Shown here in pieces: positions 8,208 to 18,358 of a stretch of DNA of 64,000 nucleotides. Under the pieces are notes generated by a model. That model searched no databases. It was not told the DNA's origin and worked only from the letters and a program-made list of their open reading frames with translations. The DNA is taken from positions 62,001-126,000 of the forward strand of contig JALONL010000014.1 of NCBI GenBank assembly GCA_025454955.1. The letters run 5' to 3'. The stretch comes from Bacteroidia bacterium. Lineage in GTDB: Bacteria; Bacteroidota; Bacteroidia; Palsa-965. Every line of letters begins with the position of its first letter. Position 1 is the first letter of the stretch. A program made the translations under genes and the position numbers.

Positions 8208-9944
8208 ATGCGCAACCTGCCCGTCATACCACTGCTCATTATAGCACTTTCGCTGGTGCTTGTGGTGCCGTCGCTGGGGCATTCGCAGTTGTTTGACTGG
8301 GACGAGATAAACTTTGCCGAGTGCGCCCGCGAAATGATGGTGACCGGCGATTACACCAAGGTACAAATCAATTTCCTGCCATTTTGGGAAAAGCCGCCCC
8401 TGTTTATCTGGATGCAGGTGCTGAGCATGAAAGCCTTTGGCGTAAACGAATTTGCCGCCCGCCTGCCCAACGCCATTGGCGGCATTATAACGCTGCTGGT
8501 GCTGTGGAACATTGGCCGCCGGCATTTCGACAAACGCTTTGCGGCTTTGTGGGTGCTGGTGTATGCCGGTTCGCTGCTGCCGCAGTTTTACTTCCACTCA
8601 GGTATTATCGATCCGTGGTTTAACCTGTTCATTTTCCTCAGCATTTACCAGTTTCTCGAATACACCAGCCGTTTTACTGAGGCTGCGCAGTTAAAATTCT
8701 GGAACAGAAACATCATACTTTCGGCTTTGTTTATGGGGCTGGCGGTGCTCACCAAGGGGCCGGTGGCGTTGCTGGTGTTTGGGCTTTGCTTTGTGGTGTA
8801 CCGCATTGTAAACCGCCGCCGCATTATGAGCTGGCTGCATTTTGGGCTGTATGCCGGCATTACGGCGCTGGTGGCCGGTTCGTGGTTTGCCATGCTGGCG
8901 GTGCGCGGGGGCGGACATCTGGTGCTGGAGTTTATTTTGTATCAGATCAGGCTGTTCAGCACCGAAGATGCCGGGCACGGAGGCAATTTCTTTTACCACT
9001 GGATTGTGCTGCTGGTGGGCTGTTTTCCGGCAGCTGGTTTTGCCGTGCAGGCCATGTTTAAACGCGCAGCCGATACGCCTTACGAGCGGCATCAGTTGCG
9101 GTGGATGCGCATTATGTTTTGGGTGGTGCTCCTGCTTTTTTCGGTGGTGAAAACCAAAATTGTGCATTACAGCTCGCTTTGCTATTTCCCGCTTACCTGG
9201 CTGGCCACTTACAGTATTTACAAACTCATGGCCGGTCAGTTTACCTTACGCCGCTGGGTGCTGGCGCTGGTGGCTGTGCCGGGCATATTGCTGGGTGTGG
9301 CGCTGGCCGTGCTGCCGTTTATCGACCGGTTTAAAGCCTCGCTGCTCGAATCGGGCTCGGTGCGCGATGAGTTTGCTGCCGCCAACCTGCAGGCCGATGG
9401 CGGCTGGCTGGGTGTTGAGTTTTTGGCTGGCGTGTTGCTGCTTGTGTGCCTGCTGGTGGCGTTGTGGATCATGCGCCGCCGCATGGAAACGGCCGTAAAA
9501 CTGCTTTTCGGCAGCACACTGCTGGTTACGGCCGCTGCTGCTGCGCTTATTGCGCCACGCGTGGAGAAATATTCGCAGGATGCCGCCGTGCAATTCTGGA
9601 AAAGCAAAGCCGGGCAGAATGTATATGTGGAAACCTACGGCTACAAAAGCTTTGCCCCGTATTTCTATGCACAAACCCGGCCGGTGGTAAAAAACAATCC
9701 GCGATACACTGCCTGGCGCAAAAACGTAACCACTCCCCTGCCCGCCGGAAAATCGCGCTCAGAATTTGAAACCGAACTCCAGCGCGAATGGATGCTCAAA
9801 GGCGACATAGACCGCCCCGCATTTTTCGTGTGCAAAAACACCCGTGAAAAAGAGTTGATTTCCTACTACCCCTGGCTCATTAAACTATACAGCCAAAACG
9901 GTTTCGTATTCTGGATGCGCGACCCCGCCGTGCCGGTTAACTGA
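8208..9944 (+). CDS. GT39 / ArnT-like membrane glycosyltransferase
   Basis: The 578-residue protein has a dozen or so hydrophobic helices and a C-terminal soluble part. The N-terminal loop WDEINFAECAREMMVTGDY, with Asp-Glu after the first helix, and FWEKPPLFIWMQ are the signature of the ArnT / protein-mannosyltransferase family, which moves sugars from polyprenyl-phosphate donors to lipid A or proteins on the periplasmic face. The start abuts the PAP2 stop codon with no gap. It ends 8 bp inside the convergent GT2 gene. A GT2 of the polyprenyl-phosphate sugar synthase type sitting tail to tail fits a donor-plus-transferase pair, though that link is inferred. Confidence 0.88.
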   Translation: MRNLPVIPLLIIALSLVLVVPSLGHSQLFDWDEINFAECAREMMVTGDYTKVQINFLPFWEKPPLFIWMQVLSMKAFGVNEFAARLPNAIGGIITLLVLWNIGRRHFDKRFAALWVLVYAGSLLPQFYFHSGIIDPWFNLFIFLSIYQFLEYTSRFTEAAQLKFWNRNIILSALFMGLAVLTKGPVALLVFGLCFVVYRIVNRRRIMSWLHFGLYAGITALVAGSWFAMLAVRGGGHLVLEFILYQIRLFSTEDAGHGGNFFYHWIVLLVGCFPAAGFAVQAMFKRAADTPYERHQLRWMRIMFWVVLLLFSVVKTKIVHYSSLCYFPLTWLATYSIYKLMAGQFTLRRWVLALVAVPGILLGVALAVLPFIDRFKASLLESGSVRDEFAAANLQADGGWLGVEFLAGVLLLVCLLVALWIMRRRMETAVKLLFGSTLLVTAAAAALIAPRVEKYSQDAAVQFWKSKAGQNVYVETYGYKSFAPYFYAQTRPVVKNNPRYTAWRKNVTTPLPAGKSRSEFETELQREWMLKGDIDRPAFFVCKNTREKELISYYPWLIKLYSQNGFVFWMRDPAVPVN

Positions 9945-10683
9945 GCCGGTACATTTCCGACTTCATCATTCCCCACTTATTGAACCGGTGCTTGAGCGAT
10001 ACGCCCAAACAGCCAAACCCATATTTCATGCTGCGGCGGAAATTGATGGAGGATGCCTCTTCAAAATACTTCGTGGGACAGGTAATTTCGGCAATCTCAA
10101 AACCCGCATAGACCACCTGCGAAAGCATCTGGTTATCGAACACAAAATCGTCGGAATTGGCTTCCAGATTGAGTTTCTTCAGCACTTCGCCCGAAAAAGC
10201 CCGGTAGCCGGTATGGTATTCCGAGAGTTTCTGATTGATAAGTACATTTTGCGCAAAAGTAAGGCAGCGGTTAAAAATGTATTTGTACATGGGCATACCG
10301 CCACGCAGCGCGCCTTTACCCAGAATACGCGAACCGAGCACCACCGGATACACATCGTTGGCAATGAGATAGGCCATTGAGTGTATGAGCTTGGGGGTGT
10401 ACTGATAATCGGGGTGAAGCATGATTACAATATCGGCCCCGAGCGAAAGTGCTTTTGCGTAGCAGGTTTTCTGGTTGCCGCCATATCCGCGGTTTTTCTC
10501 GTGGCGGATTACATGGTTAATACCAATTTCGCGGGCGAGATCGGAGGTGCGGTCTTTACTGGCATCATCCACCAGCACTACTTCATCTACTATATCAAAG
10601 GGAATTTCGTCGTAGGTGCGGCGCAGAGTGAGTTCTGCATTGTAGGCCGGGAGTACAATTACCAGTTTCTTACCTAAAATCAT
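9937..10683 (-). CDS. GT2 family glycosyltransferase, polyprenyl-phosphate sugar synthase-like
   Basis: The 248-residue protein has a GT-A fold. It shows VIVLPAYNAELTLRRTYDEIP, VDEVVLVDDASKDRT (nucleotide-binding Asp pair), NRGYGGNQKTCYAKAL, and DIVIMLHPDYQYTPK, where DPD-type metal ligands appear as HPD. FSGEVLKKL and RRSMKYGFGCL follow. It resembles dolichyl/undecaprenyl-phosphate mannosyl- or glucosyltransferases lacking the membrane anchor. The ATG at 10683 lies only 4 nt after TATCTTTG. It converges on the ArnT-like gene. Confidence 0.9.
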   Translation of the reverse strand: MILGKKLVIVLPAYNAELTLRRTYDEIPFDIVDEVVLVDDASKDRTSDLAREIGINHVIRHEKNRGYGGNQKTCYAKALSLGADIVIMLHPDYQYTPKLIHSMAYLIANDVYPVVLGSRILGKGALRGGMPMYKYIFNRCLTFAQNVLINQKLSEYHTGYRAFSGEVLKKLNLEANSDDFVFDNQMLSQVVYAGFEIAEITCPTKYFEEASSINFRRSMKYGFGCLGVSLKHRFNKWGMMKSEMYRLS

Positions 10684-10687
10684 GGCG

Positions 10688-10695
10688 CAAAGATA
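10688..10695 (-). promoter_or_regulatory. TAnnTTTG -7 element of the GT2 gene
   Basis: TATCTTTG on the minus strand ends 4 nt before the ATG at 10683. This spacing implies a leaderless or nearly leaderless transcript. Confidence 0.65.
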
Positions 10696-10736
10696 ATTTT
10701 GTTCGTCAAATCATAAACTATTGCCACAAATCAAAA

Positions 10737-10775
10737 ACACAGAGCCGGTTTCGGAGGGCGAAACCGGCTCTGTGT
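10737..10775 (-). terminator. strong terminator after the outer-membrane protein gene
   Basis: A perfect 17-bp stem (ACACAGAGCCGGTTTCG / its complement) with a 5-nt loop. On the minus strand it is followed by TTTTTGA, 14 nt after the stop codon at 10790. Confidence 0.9.
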
Positions 10776-10789
10776 GTAGTCTGTGAAAT

Positions 10790-11362
10790 TTAAAATTTCA
10801 ATGCGATACCAAGATTGAGGTAAGCAATACCATAGCCCAACTCGCCCTGAAGAGCCAAATTATCTGTCAGGAAATAGCGCGCGCCAAGAAATGTGGACCA
10901 GCCAATTCCGTTACCATAACTGTTGCCCGAATAATTGAAATTGGGATCATTATCGGTATAGGTATAGGAAACCGCATTAAAGCCAATCATTACACCACCA
11001 TATAAATCCCATTTGGTGAGGTTTAAGCCGTCGATTTCCTGCAAATGCCAGGCTGCACGGGCACCGATAATGGTATAGCGCCATTTCTGTTCGTAATAGA
11101 AACCACTCGAGTAATCATTACGGTAACTAAAACCTTTGTATCCCACATAACCACCCAGGCTCAGTACACCGGGCCCTAATTGTGCAATACCGCGTTCGAA
11201 CTGGGCACTGAAAGCCGGAGTTTGCCGGGCTAAATTGTAGCCATAGCTGCTGCCTACGCCCACACCAAAACTGATTACATTGGTGCCAACCTCGTAAGGT
11301 GAAGCCTGGGCATGAAGAATTGTGCCAAGAGTAAGTAAAAAAACGGTGATAATTGTTTTCAT
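10790..11362 (-). CDS. outer-membrane beta-barrel protein (OmpA-barrel/PorT-like)
   Basis: The 190-residue protein starts at ATG 11362 (MKTIITVFLLTLGTILHAQA, signal peptide). The mature chain is rich in Gly, Tyr and aromatic-polar alternation (NVISFGVGVGSSYGYNL, GVLSLGGYVGYKGFSYRN, IGARAAWHL, TFLGARYFLTDNLALQGELGYGIAYLNLGIALKF). It ends in a C-terminal aromatic (F), as is typical of small 8-stranded barrels. Physiological role unknown. It has its own candidate promoter and a strong terminator, so it is likely monocistronic. Confidence 0.82.
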   Translation of the reverse strand: MKTIITVFLLTLGTILHAQASPYEVGTNVISFGVGVGSSYGYNLARQTPAFSAQFERGIAQLGPGVLSLGGYVGYKGFSYRNDYSSGFYYEQKWRYTIIGARAAWHLQEIDGLNLTKWDLYGGVMIGFNAVSYTYTDNDPNFNYSGNSYGNGIGWSTFLGARYFLTDNLALQGELGYGIAYLNLGIALKF

Positions 11363-11426
11363 GATTTTCTTTTGTAAGCGGCGCAAAACCTAATCATTAG
11401 GCCATTTTGCCAGATTAATTTTGCCG

Positions 11427-11434
11427 CAAATGTA
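11427..11434 (-). promoter_or_regulatory. TAnnTTTG -7 element of the outer-membrane barrel gene
   Basis: TACATTTG on the minus strand, 64 nt before the ATG at 11362. Confidence 0.5.
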
Positions 11435-11542
11435 ATCACGTAAACGATGTTAACAAACATTTTTTTCTGACTGCTGACAACAGTTTGTCAACAGTTCCGG
11501 AAAGAAGAAACACCTTAATGGATTCAGTAGCATAAAGCGCCG

Positions 11543-11550
11543 TATTTTTG
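11543..11550 (+). promoter_or_regulatory. TAnnTTTG -7 element of uvrB
   Basis: TATTTTTG ends 4 nt before the uvrB ATG at 11555, so the message should be almost leaderless. Confidence 0.6.
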
Positions 11551-11554
11551 CAAA

Positions 11555-13612
11555 ATGAATTTTAAGCTCATATCTGAATACCAGCCCACAGGCGATCAGC
11601 CGGAAGCCATAAGGCAGCTTGCCGAAGGGGTGAACAATGGAACGCCCTGCCAGACTTTGCTGGGTGTAACCGGCTCGGGTAAAACGTTTACCATAGCCAA
11701 TGTCATTCAGCAGGTGCAGCGCCCCACGCTTATTCTCAGCCACAACAAAACGCTGGCCGCTCAGTTGTACAGCGAGTTCAGGGCTTTTTTTCCGGATAAT
11801 GCCATTGAGTACTTCGTTTCGTATTACGACTATTACCAGCCCGAAGCCTACATTGCTTCTTCTGATACTTACATAGAAAAAGACCTTTCGATAAACGAAG
11901 AAATTGAAAAACTGAGGCTTTCCACCACTTCTTCCCTCCTCTCGGGCCGGAGAGATGTGGTGGTGATTTCGTCGGTTTCGTGCATTTACGGCATTGGCAA
12001 TCCCGAAGAATTTTCGCAAAACGTAATTCATATCAAAAAAGGGCAAACCATAAGCCGGAATAAGTTTCTGCATCAACTGGTAGGCTCGCTCTACTCGCGC
12101 ACGGAGGCCGATTTTTTCAGGGGAAATTTCAGGGTGAAGGGCGATACCGTGGATGTGTATCTGGCTTACGCCGATTATGCCGTGCGGGTTTATTTCTGGG
12201 GCGATGAGATTGAGGAAATTGAATCGTTTGAAACTTCCACCGGCCGGGTAATTGAAAAATTTGAAAGCATAAATATTTATCCCGCCAATATTTTTGTGAC
12301 TTCGCAGGATACCATGAAAGGTGCCATACGCAGCATTCAGGACGATCTGGTGAAACAGGTGGAATATTTCAAATCCATTGGCAAAAACCTCGAAGCCAAA
12401 CGCCTCGAAGACCGCGTGACGTATGATATGGAGATGATGCGCGAACTCGGCTATTGTTCGGGAATCGAAAACTACTCGCGCTATTTCGACGGACGTGCGT
12501 CGGGTTCAAGACCGTTTTGTCTGCTCGATTATTTTCCGAAAGATTTTCTGATGGTAATTGACGAAAGCCACGTAACCGTGGGGCAAATACGCGCCATGTA
12601 TGGCGGCGACCGTTCGCGCAAGGAGGCGCTGGTGGAATTTGGCTTCCGCCTGCCGGCGGCAATGGATAACCGTCCGCTGAAATTCGACGAGTTTGAGACC
12701 ATGATTCCGCAACTGATCTGCGTAAGCGCCACCCCGGCCGAATATGAGTTGCAAAAATCGGAAGGCGTGGTGGTGGAACAACTTATACGACCCACCGGCC
12801 TGCTCGACCCGATTATTGAAGTAAGGCCGAGCGACAAGCAGGTGGACGATTTATTGGATGAAATTGAAAAAGTGGTAGCCCGCGACGAACGCGTATTGGT
12901 AACCACGCTTACCAAGCGCATGGCCGAAGAACTGACCAAGTACTTTGTAAACCTCGGCATACGCAGCCGCTACATACACTCCGACGTGGATACGCTGGAG
13001 CGTGTGGAAATTATGACCGACCTGCGCAAAGGCATGTTTGATGTGCTGGTAGGCATAAACCTGCTGCGCGAAGGACTTGACCTGCCCGAAGTATCGCTGG
13101 TGGCCATAATGGATGCCGACAAGGAAGGCTTTCTGCGTTCGGAACGTTCGCTGGTGCAAACCGTGGGACGTGCGGCGAGGAACTTAAACGGCCGTGTAAT
13201 TATGTATGCCGATCGCATAACCGACTCAATGCGCAAAACCATTGACGAAACCGAACGCCGCCGCCACAAACAGATTGAGTACAACTACATACACGGCATC
13301 ACACCCACGCAGATTGTAAAAGACAAAGACTCGATGGCAATGGTGCTTGAAAAAACACGCGGCAAAAACGACCGCCGCAGAGCCGCCGAAAAAGAAGGCC
13401 CGAAACCCTATTTCGAGCCCGAATCGACAACCAGCCTTGCTGCCGAGCCCGTGGTGCTTTACATGACCAACGAACAGCTCGAAAAAGCCATATCCAAAAC
13501 CCGCCGGGCCATGGAAACAGCGGCCAAGGAAATGGACTTTATGGAAGCCGCCCGCCTGCGCGACGAAATGTTTGCCCTTGAACGCGCGCTCAAGGAACGG
13601 TCGCAGAAGTAA
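11555..13612 (+). CDS. uvrB: excinuclease ABC subunit B
   Basis: The 685-residue protein is full length for UvrB, the helicase-like damage-verification subunit of nucleotide excision repair. Visible features are Walker A GVTGSGKT at 37-44, the beta-hairpin region [10 protein letters not shown] near 89-98, the DESH-type helicase motif ([11 protein letters not shown]), [18 protein letters not shown] motif VI ([13 protein letters not shown]), and a C-terminal UVR domain ([19 protein letters not shown]) that contacts UvrC. It stands alone between divergent and unrelated neighbours, behind its own TAnnTTTG promoter. Confidence 0.98.
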   Translation: MNFKLISEYQPTGDQPEAIRQLAEGVNNGTPCQTLLGVTGSGKTFTIANVIQQVQRPTLILSHNKTLAAQLYSEFRAFFPDNAIEYFVSYYDYYQPEAYIASSDTYIEKDLSINEEIEKLRLSTTSSLLSGRRDVVVISSVSCIYGIGNPEEFSQNVIHIKKGQTISRNKFLHQLVGSLYSRTEADFFRGNFRVKGDTVDVYLAYADYAVRVYFWGDEIEEIESFETSTGRVIEKFESINIYPANIFVTSQDTMKGAIRSIQDDLVKQVEYFKSIGKNLEAKRLEDRVTYDMEMMRELGYCSGIENYSRYFDGRASGSRPFCLLDYFPKDFLMVIDESHVTVGQIRAMYGGDRSRKEALVEFGFRLPAAMDNRPLKFDEFETMIPQLICVSATPAEYELQKSEGVVVEQLIRPTGLLDPIIEVRPSDKQVDDLLDEIEKVVARDERVLVTTLTKRMAEELTKYFVNLGIRSRYIHSDVDTLERVEIMTDLRKGMFDVLVGINLLREGLDLPEVSLVAIMDADKEGFLRSERSLVQTVGRAARNLNGRVIMYADRITDSMRKTIDETERRRHKQIEYNYIHGITPTQIVKDKDSMAMVLEKTRGKNDRRRAAEKEGPKPYFEPESTTSLAAEPVVLYMTNEQLEKAISKTRRAMETAAKEMDFMEAARLRDEMFALERALKERSQK

Positions 13613-13744
13613 AAGCTGCTTTTCATAGCGACCAACAGCCGTTTATCATTCACTTCACTGCTTTTACCCTGCCTGTGGGCTTTGTACGCGGGCGGAATTG
13701 TATCTTGCACCTTCGCAATTTTACCACGCATAAACATTCGTTGT

Positions 13745-16630
13745 ATGAAACGCCTTTTACCGCTACTGCTGCTCACGGCCATTTCCATTGCTGCTGCGGC
13801 GCAGAAAACCAATACACCGCCCAACGCCCCCGAACCCAAACCCACGCCCGCCGCCGAACGCATGGCCGCCCTCGAAAAACGCAAAGCGGCCGAACAGCGT
13901 TCGCTGGTGAGCAACATTGCATTTACCAATATCGGCCCCACCATAATGAGCGGCCGCGTGACCGACCTCGAAGCCGACCCCAACGACCCTACCCGATTCT
14001 ACGTAGCGTACGCATCGGGCGGTGTGTTTTTCAGCGGCAACAACGGCACCACTTTTTCGCCGGTGTTTGAAAACGAAACCAGCATTACCATAGGCGATAT
14101 TGCCGTAAACTGGAGCAATCCCGCCCAGCCCGAAATATGGGTGGGCACCGGCGAAGCCAACTCCAGCCGCTCGTCGTACTCCGGCACAGGCGTGTATGTG
14201 AGTCCCGACGGCGGCAAAACCTGGCAAAACCGCGGCCTGCACGAAACACACCACATTGGCAAAGTACTGCTGCATCCCACACAAAAAGGCACGGCATGGG
14301 TGGCGGCCATTGGTCATTTATACTCGCCCTCGGCCGAACGTGGCGTGTTTAAAACCACCGACGGCGGCAAAACCTGGAGCAACACACTTTTCATAAACGA
14401 AAACACCGGCGTAATAGACCTCATTCCCGACCCGCAAAGCCCCGACATACTCTACGCCACCGCCTGGCACCGCGAACGCCGCGCATGGAACTTTGTGGAA
14501 GCCGGAAGCGGCACCGCCATTTACAAAAGCACCGATGGCGGACAAACATGGAAAATAATAACCACCGCCGCCTCCGGTTTCCCGCAGGGCAATGATATTG
14601 GCCGCATCGGTCTCTGCATTTTTCCCGGCAATACCAATATTATGTATGCCGTGGTGGACAACCAGACACCGCTCCAGCCGCAAACACAGGCCAAACGCGG
14701 CCTCTCGCCCGCCCGCTTCCGCAGCATGACCAATGCCGAATTCCTCGAACTCAGCGACACCGAACTCGACACCTGGCTCCGCCGCAACGAGTTTCCCGCG
14801 CAGCACACAGCAGCCACAATAAAGCCACAGGTTAAAGCCGGCACACTAAAACCCTCCGCCCTGGCCGATTACGTGTCGGATGCCAACGCCGACCTTTTCA
14901 ACCGCCCCATTGAAGGCGCACAGATTTACCGCACCAGCAATGGCGGCACCACCTGGACACTCGCCGGAAACGACGAAAACCTGAAAGAACTCTTTTACAC
15001 CTACGGCTACTACTTCGGCAAAATCTGGGTTTCGCCTTTCGATGACAATGAAATATGGGTGGCCGGCGTACAACTCCTGCACAGCACCGATGGCGGAAAA
15101 ACCTTTACACCCACCGACGGAGCCAACCAGCACGGCGACCACCATGCGCTGTATGTAAATCCCAAACGCCGCGGACATTTAATAAACGGCAACGACGGCG
15201 GCATAAACATTTCGTGGGACAATGGCCAGAGCTGGTTCAAGGCCAATACGCCCGCCGTGGGCCAGTTTTACGCTATTAATGTGGACATGGCCACGCCCTA
15301 CAATGTATATGGCGGCTTGCAGGACAACGGCGTATGGGTGGGCCCGAGCGACTACGAAGCCAGCCTGGGCTGGTACGACAGCGGCCAGTATCCTTACCGT
15401 TTTATTTACGGCGGCGATGGAATGCAGGTAATGATTGATCCGCGCGACAACGTAACGGTTTACACCGGCTACCAGTTTGGCCATTACGGCCGCGTAAACC
15501 GCCTCACGGGCGAATCGTCGGAAGTGCGGCCGAAAAACACACTCGGCGAACCGCCCCTGCGTTTTAACTGGCAGGCGCCCATCTGGCTCTCGGTGCACAA
15601 CCCTGATATTTTGTACATGGGTGCCCAACGCCTGTTCCGCTCTATGAACAAGGGCGACGATTTCACCGCCATTTCGGGCGATCTTACCCGCGGCGGCCGC
15701 ACCGGCGATGTGCCTTACGGTACGCTGAGCACCATACACGAATCGCCGCTGCAGTTTGGCCTGCTCTACACCGGCAGCGACGACGGGCTGGTGCATGTAT
15801 CGAAAAACGGCGGCGAAACCTGGACCCGCATTTCCGATGCCCTGCCCCAGCACCTGCGTGTAAACCGGGTAATTGCCTCGGCACATGTAAAAAGCAGGGT
15901 GTATGTGGTATTGAGCGGTTTTCAGTGGGATCATTTCGCACCTTATGTGTTTGTGTCGGAAGATTTTGGCGCCACCTGGAAGCAATTAGCCACCGATTTG
16001 CCCCACGAACCGGTAAACATTATCCGCGAAGACCTGGTTAATCCCGACCTGCTTTTCATTGGCACCGACAATGGTTTGTACTGCTCACTCAACCGCGGCC
16101 AAACCACCATGCGCATGACCGGCGGCCTGCCCGCCGTGGCCGTTCACGACATCGTTATTCATCCCCGCGAACACGAAATTGTGGTGGGCACACACGGCCG
16201 TTCCATTTATAAGGCCGGCATTCGCGATCTTCAATTATTCAATCAGGATATCCTATCCAATAATAACAATATCAATTATTTATATCACAATACTGATCGG
16301 GATAAAAACGCCTCCGCACTTTCGGAAATGAGTCTGAGCTGGGCCATGAAATCGGCCGGAACGGTTACCATTCAGTTAACCCTGAAAGGCGAAAATCTGA
16401 TTATTGCCGAAGAAAAAGACACCGCAGAAGCCGGCCTGAACCGCCTTACGCTGAAAACCGAACCCGACTCGGCAATGACTCAATCGCTGAACGATGTTTT
16501 TGCACAAAAAGATGATCCCCGAAGGGTAAAAACTGGCAGCCGCGGAAACACCAAATTACCCGCCGGTCGCTACGAGCTTGTGATTATTGACGATAAAGGA
16601 AACAGGCTGGTTCAACCGGTAGATTTGTAA
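13745..16630 (+). CDS. large secreted Asp-box (BNR/sortilin-like) beta-propeller protein
   Basis: The 961-residue protein starts at ATG 13745 (MKRLLPLLLLTAISIAAAAQ, signal peptide); an in-frame ATG 63 nt upstream would bury the signal. The mature chain holds at least seven Asp-box motifs of the S/T-x-D/N-G-G-x-T-W type (SPDGGKTW, TTDGGKTW, STDGGQTW, TSNGGTTW, STDGGKTF, SKNGGETW), as in VPS10/sortilin, photosynthesis-stability-factor-like and sialidase-type propellers. Related Bacteroidota proteins are annotated as glycosyl hydrolases without proof. No T9SS tail is seen; the C-terminus ends RYELVIIDDKGNRLVQPVDL. Likely periplasmic or extracellular; function unassigned. Confidence 0.85.
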   Translation: MKRLLPLLLLTAISIAAAAQKTNTPPNAPEPKPTPAAERMAALEKRKAAEQRSLVSNIAFTNIGPTIMSGRVTDLEADPNDPTRFYVAYASGGVFFSGNNGTTFSPVFENETSITIGDIAVNWSNPAQPEIWVGTGEANSSRSSYSGTGVYVSPDGGKTWQNRGLHETHHIGKVLLHPTQKGTAWVAAIGHLYSPSAERGVFKTTDGGKTWSNTLFINENTGVIDLIPDPQSPDILYATAWHRERRAWNFVEAGSGTAIYKSTDGGQTWKIITTAASGFPQGNDIGRIGLCIFPGNTNIMYAVVDNQTPLQPQTQAKRGLSPARFRSMTNAEFLELSDTELDTWLRRNEFPAQHTAATIKPQVKAGTLKPSALADYVSDANADLFNRPIEGAQIYRTSNGGTTWTLAGNDENLKELFYTYGYYFGKIWVSPFDDNEIWVAGVQLLHSTDGGKTFTPTDGANQHGDHHALYVNPKRRGHLINGNDGGINISWDNGQSWFKANTPAVGQFYAINVDMATPYNVYGGLQDNGVWVGPSDYEASLGWYDSGQYPYRFIYGGDGMQVMIDPRDNVTVYTGYQFGHYGRVNRLTGESSEVRPKNTLGEPPLRFNWQAPIWLSVHNPDILYMGAQRLFRSMNKGDDFTAISGDLTRGGRTGDVPYGTLSTIHESPLQFGLLYTGSDDGLVHVSKNGGETWTRISDALPQHLRVNRVIASAHVKSRVYVVLSGFQWDHFAPYVFVSEDFGATWKQLATDLPHEPVNIIREDLVNPDLLFIGTDNGLYCSLNRGQTTMRMTGGLPAVAVHDIVIHPREHEIVVGTHGRSIYKAGIRDLQLFNQDILSNNNNINYLYHNTDRDKNASALSEMSLSWAMKSAGTVTIQLTLKGENLIIAEEKDTAEAGLNRLTLKTEPDSAMTQSLNDVFAQKDDPRRVKTGSRGNTKLPAGRYELVIIDDKGNRLVQPVDL

Positions 16631-16766
16631 TACATCCCGGAAATCGTCCGCCCATCCTTTTTATCGACAAACTCACATTATAAACCGACCTTCTGCACTT
16701 TTTTTTCGACTTTTCGACGAAATGACTTGACAAAGTGTATCCGCGGTTATAAATTTGTACCACTTC

Positions 16767-16784
16767 TTGCACCGCCCGGTGCAA
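16767..16784. repeat. short inverted repeat
   Basis: TTGCACCG and CGGTGCAA separated by CC form a compact hairpin between the Asp-box gene and the terminator. Its role is unclear. Confidence 0.4.
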
Positions 16785-16791
16785 GTACTAA

Positions 16792-16840
16792 GCGAAAAGC
16801 GATGCAGCTCGGGGTTACTGCATCGCTTTCGCGTTTTTTG
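16792..16840 (+). terminator. rho-independent terminator
   Basis: A long stem (GCGAAAAGCGATGCAG against CTGCATCGCTTTCGC, with one bulged A) is followed directly by GTTTTTTG. It is oriented to end transcription from the Asp-box protein gene 160 bp upstream. Confidence 0.85.
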
Positions 16841-16890
16841 CCCCCTCGACTCCCCCCTCGGCTCCCCCCTCGACTCCGCTCGGGGGGACG
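16841..16890. repeat. C-rich 12-bp tandem repeat
   Basis: Three head-to-tail copies of CCCCCTCGACTC (the middle one has G for A) are followed by CGCTCGGGGGGAC, which can fold back on them. This is a REP-like intergenic block with no coding potential. Confidence 0.7.
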
Positions 16891-16960
16891 GGGAAATGAG
16901 CTGAATGATTGGTGATTATTGTGGCTTCGACTAACTCTGCCTCCATAAAAGTCGCTGAAA

Positions 16961-17150
16961 CACAAAACCAAAACGACACCGCCACCCGGTGGCTGAGCTC
17001 CCGGTGGCTGAGCCTGTCGAAGCAACCGCACCACCACCACACACCAAAACGACAACATCACACGGTGGCTGAGCCTGTCGAAGCCACCACATCACAACAA
17101 CACACCAAAACGACAACATCACCCGGTGGCTGAGCCTGTCGAAGCCACAG
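16961..17150. repeat. interspersed GGTGGCTGAGCCTGTCGAAG repeat cluster
   Basis: Three full copies (about 17001, 17063 and 17124) and one truncated copy (16987) of the core GGTGGCTGAGCCTGTCGA. Two are embedded in a 61-bp unit starting CACACCAAAACGACAACATC. The same core recurs as an inverted pair at 24696-24811. The 530-bp gap 16631-17160 thus holds a terminator and repeats but no credible gene. Confidence 0.8.
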
Positions 17151-17160
17151 GGTTCGAACC

Positions 17161-18138
17161 TTAATGAGCCAATGGTCTGCGCTTAATCATCCCTCCCCTG
17201 GTATCCTTGATACTATTCATAATTACAAACGCATCCGGCTCAATTTTCTCAATTTCGGTTTTAACCTTGGATAGTTCCAGCCTTGTAATTACCGTATAAA
17301 TTATATCCACTTCTTTGCGCGACTGCCCTTTTTTCCCATAGCCTCGTTCGCCTTTGTAAATGGTGACTCCCCGGCCGAGACGTTCAATAATCATCTGACG
17401 CATTTCTTCGCTGTGGTTGGATATAATGGTAACTCCTATGTACTCCTCGATGCCCTCTACAATAAAATCGAGCGTTTTGGAGGCAGCCAGATACGTTATC
17501 ATGGCATAAAGTGCTGTTTCGATATTGAGCAGCCAGGCAGCGGCCGAAAAAATAAGGATGTTGATGATGAGAATGATATCGCCAATGGTGGCGCCTATTT
17601 TGCGGCCTGCATAAATTGCCAGTACCTCGGTGCCATCGATTACAGCACCTCCTCTTACCGTAAGGCCTATTCCCGCGCCAAGAAAAAAACCGCCAAATAA
17701 GGCCACCAGCAATTTATCCTGGGTCACTTCCGGAAACTGCACCACACCCACGCATAGCGATAGTCCGGCTATGGCAATGGCGGTTTTTATGGCAAAATTG
17801 CGCCCCAGCACCCGCGATCCGATAAAGACAAAAGGCACATTTACCGCAATAATGAGCAGGTACAAAGGAATGCCGGATACCTGCGAGGTGAGCAGTGCAA
17901 TGCCAGTGGCGCCGCCATCGGTAAAACCGTTGGGTAGTATAAATCCTTTAAGTCCGAATGCGGCTGCAAAAATTCCGGCAGTAATAAACAGCACATCTTT
18001 ACACAACCGCCGCGCATTTATTTTCAATTCGCGATAGCGTTTGGCTAAACGATAGGCCGAATGGAAAGTGATTTCCATATCGTTCGTTTTCTCTTCAGAC
18101 AGTGTTTTATTGAGGATCTTAAACCAAAAAGGATTCAT
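17161..18138 (-). CDS. YitT family membrane protein (DUF161 + DUF2179)
   Basis: The 325-residue protein has about five to six membrane segments in residues 45-220, including the family hallmark GFILPNGFTDGGATGIALL and GGAVIDGTEVLAIYAG. A C-terminal soluble DUF2179 domain follows (GVTIISNHSEEMRQMIIERLGRGVTIY ... YTVITRLELSKVKTEIEKIEP). Family members are widespread inner-membrane proteins of unproven transport function. The first ATG (18138) and a second at 18078 (MEITFHSAYRL) are both possible. The gene ends within a few bases of the repeat cluster, which may separate it from its former neighbour. Confidence 0.88.
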   Translation of the reverse strand: MNPFWFKILNKTLSEEKTNDMEITFHSAYRLAKRYRELKINARRLCKDVLFITAGIFAAAFGLKGFILPNGFTDGGATGIALLTSQVSGIPLYLLIIAVNVPFVFIGSRVLGRNFAIKTAIAIAGLSLCVGVVQFPEVTQDKLLVALFGGFFLGAGIGLTVRGGAVIDGTEVLAIYAGRKIGATIGDIILIINILIFSAAAWLLNIETALYAMITYLAASKTLDFIVEGIEEYIGVTIISNHSEEMRQMIIERLGRGVTIYKGERGYGKKGQSRKEVDIIYTVITRLELSKVKTEIEKIEPDAFVIMNSIKDTRGGMIKRRPLAH

Positions 18139-18343
18139 AAGCGCGCTATTAAATTGTTTCTGATTCTATCAAAATACAGATTCTATCTTTTTGACACCTA
18201 AGATTATCAACCCGGATAAATTGAACCCGGCCTGCACCAAACCGAATGCGTTCTGCAACAATACTTTACCATAGATGAAAAGAATGTTAAAGTGAGTTGT
18301 GGGCATTTTGAGGTTTGCAGTATCTTGAAGCGGTCAAGTTGAG

Positions 18344-18351
18344 TATATTTG
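18344..18351 (+). promoter_or_regulatory. TAnnTTTG -7 element of the BatA-domain gene
   Basis: TATATTTG ends 7 nt before the ATG at 18359. The rest of the 18139-18358 gap shows nothing else recognisable. Confidence 0.65.
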
Positions 18352-18358
18352 TGGCACA

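Noticed and set aside
17140..17163. tRNA-like GGTTCGAACC stretch
   Set aside because: Only the T-loop-like motif is present; no cloverleaf arms can be drawn, and it abuts the repeat cluster and the YitT stop codon.
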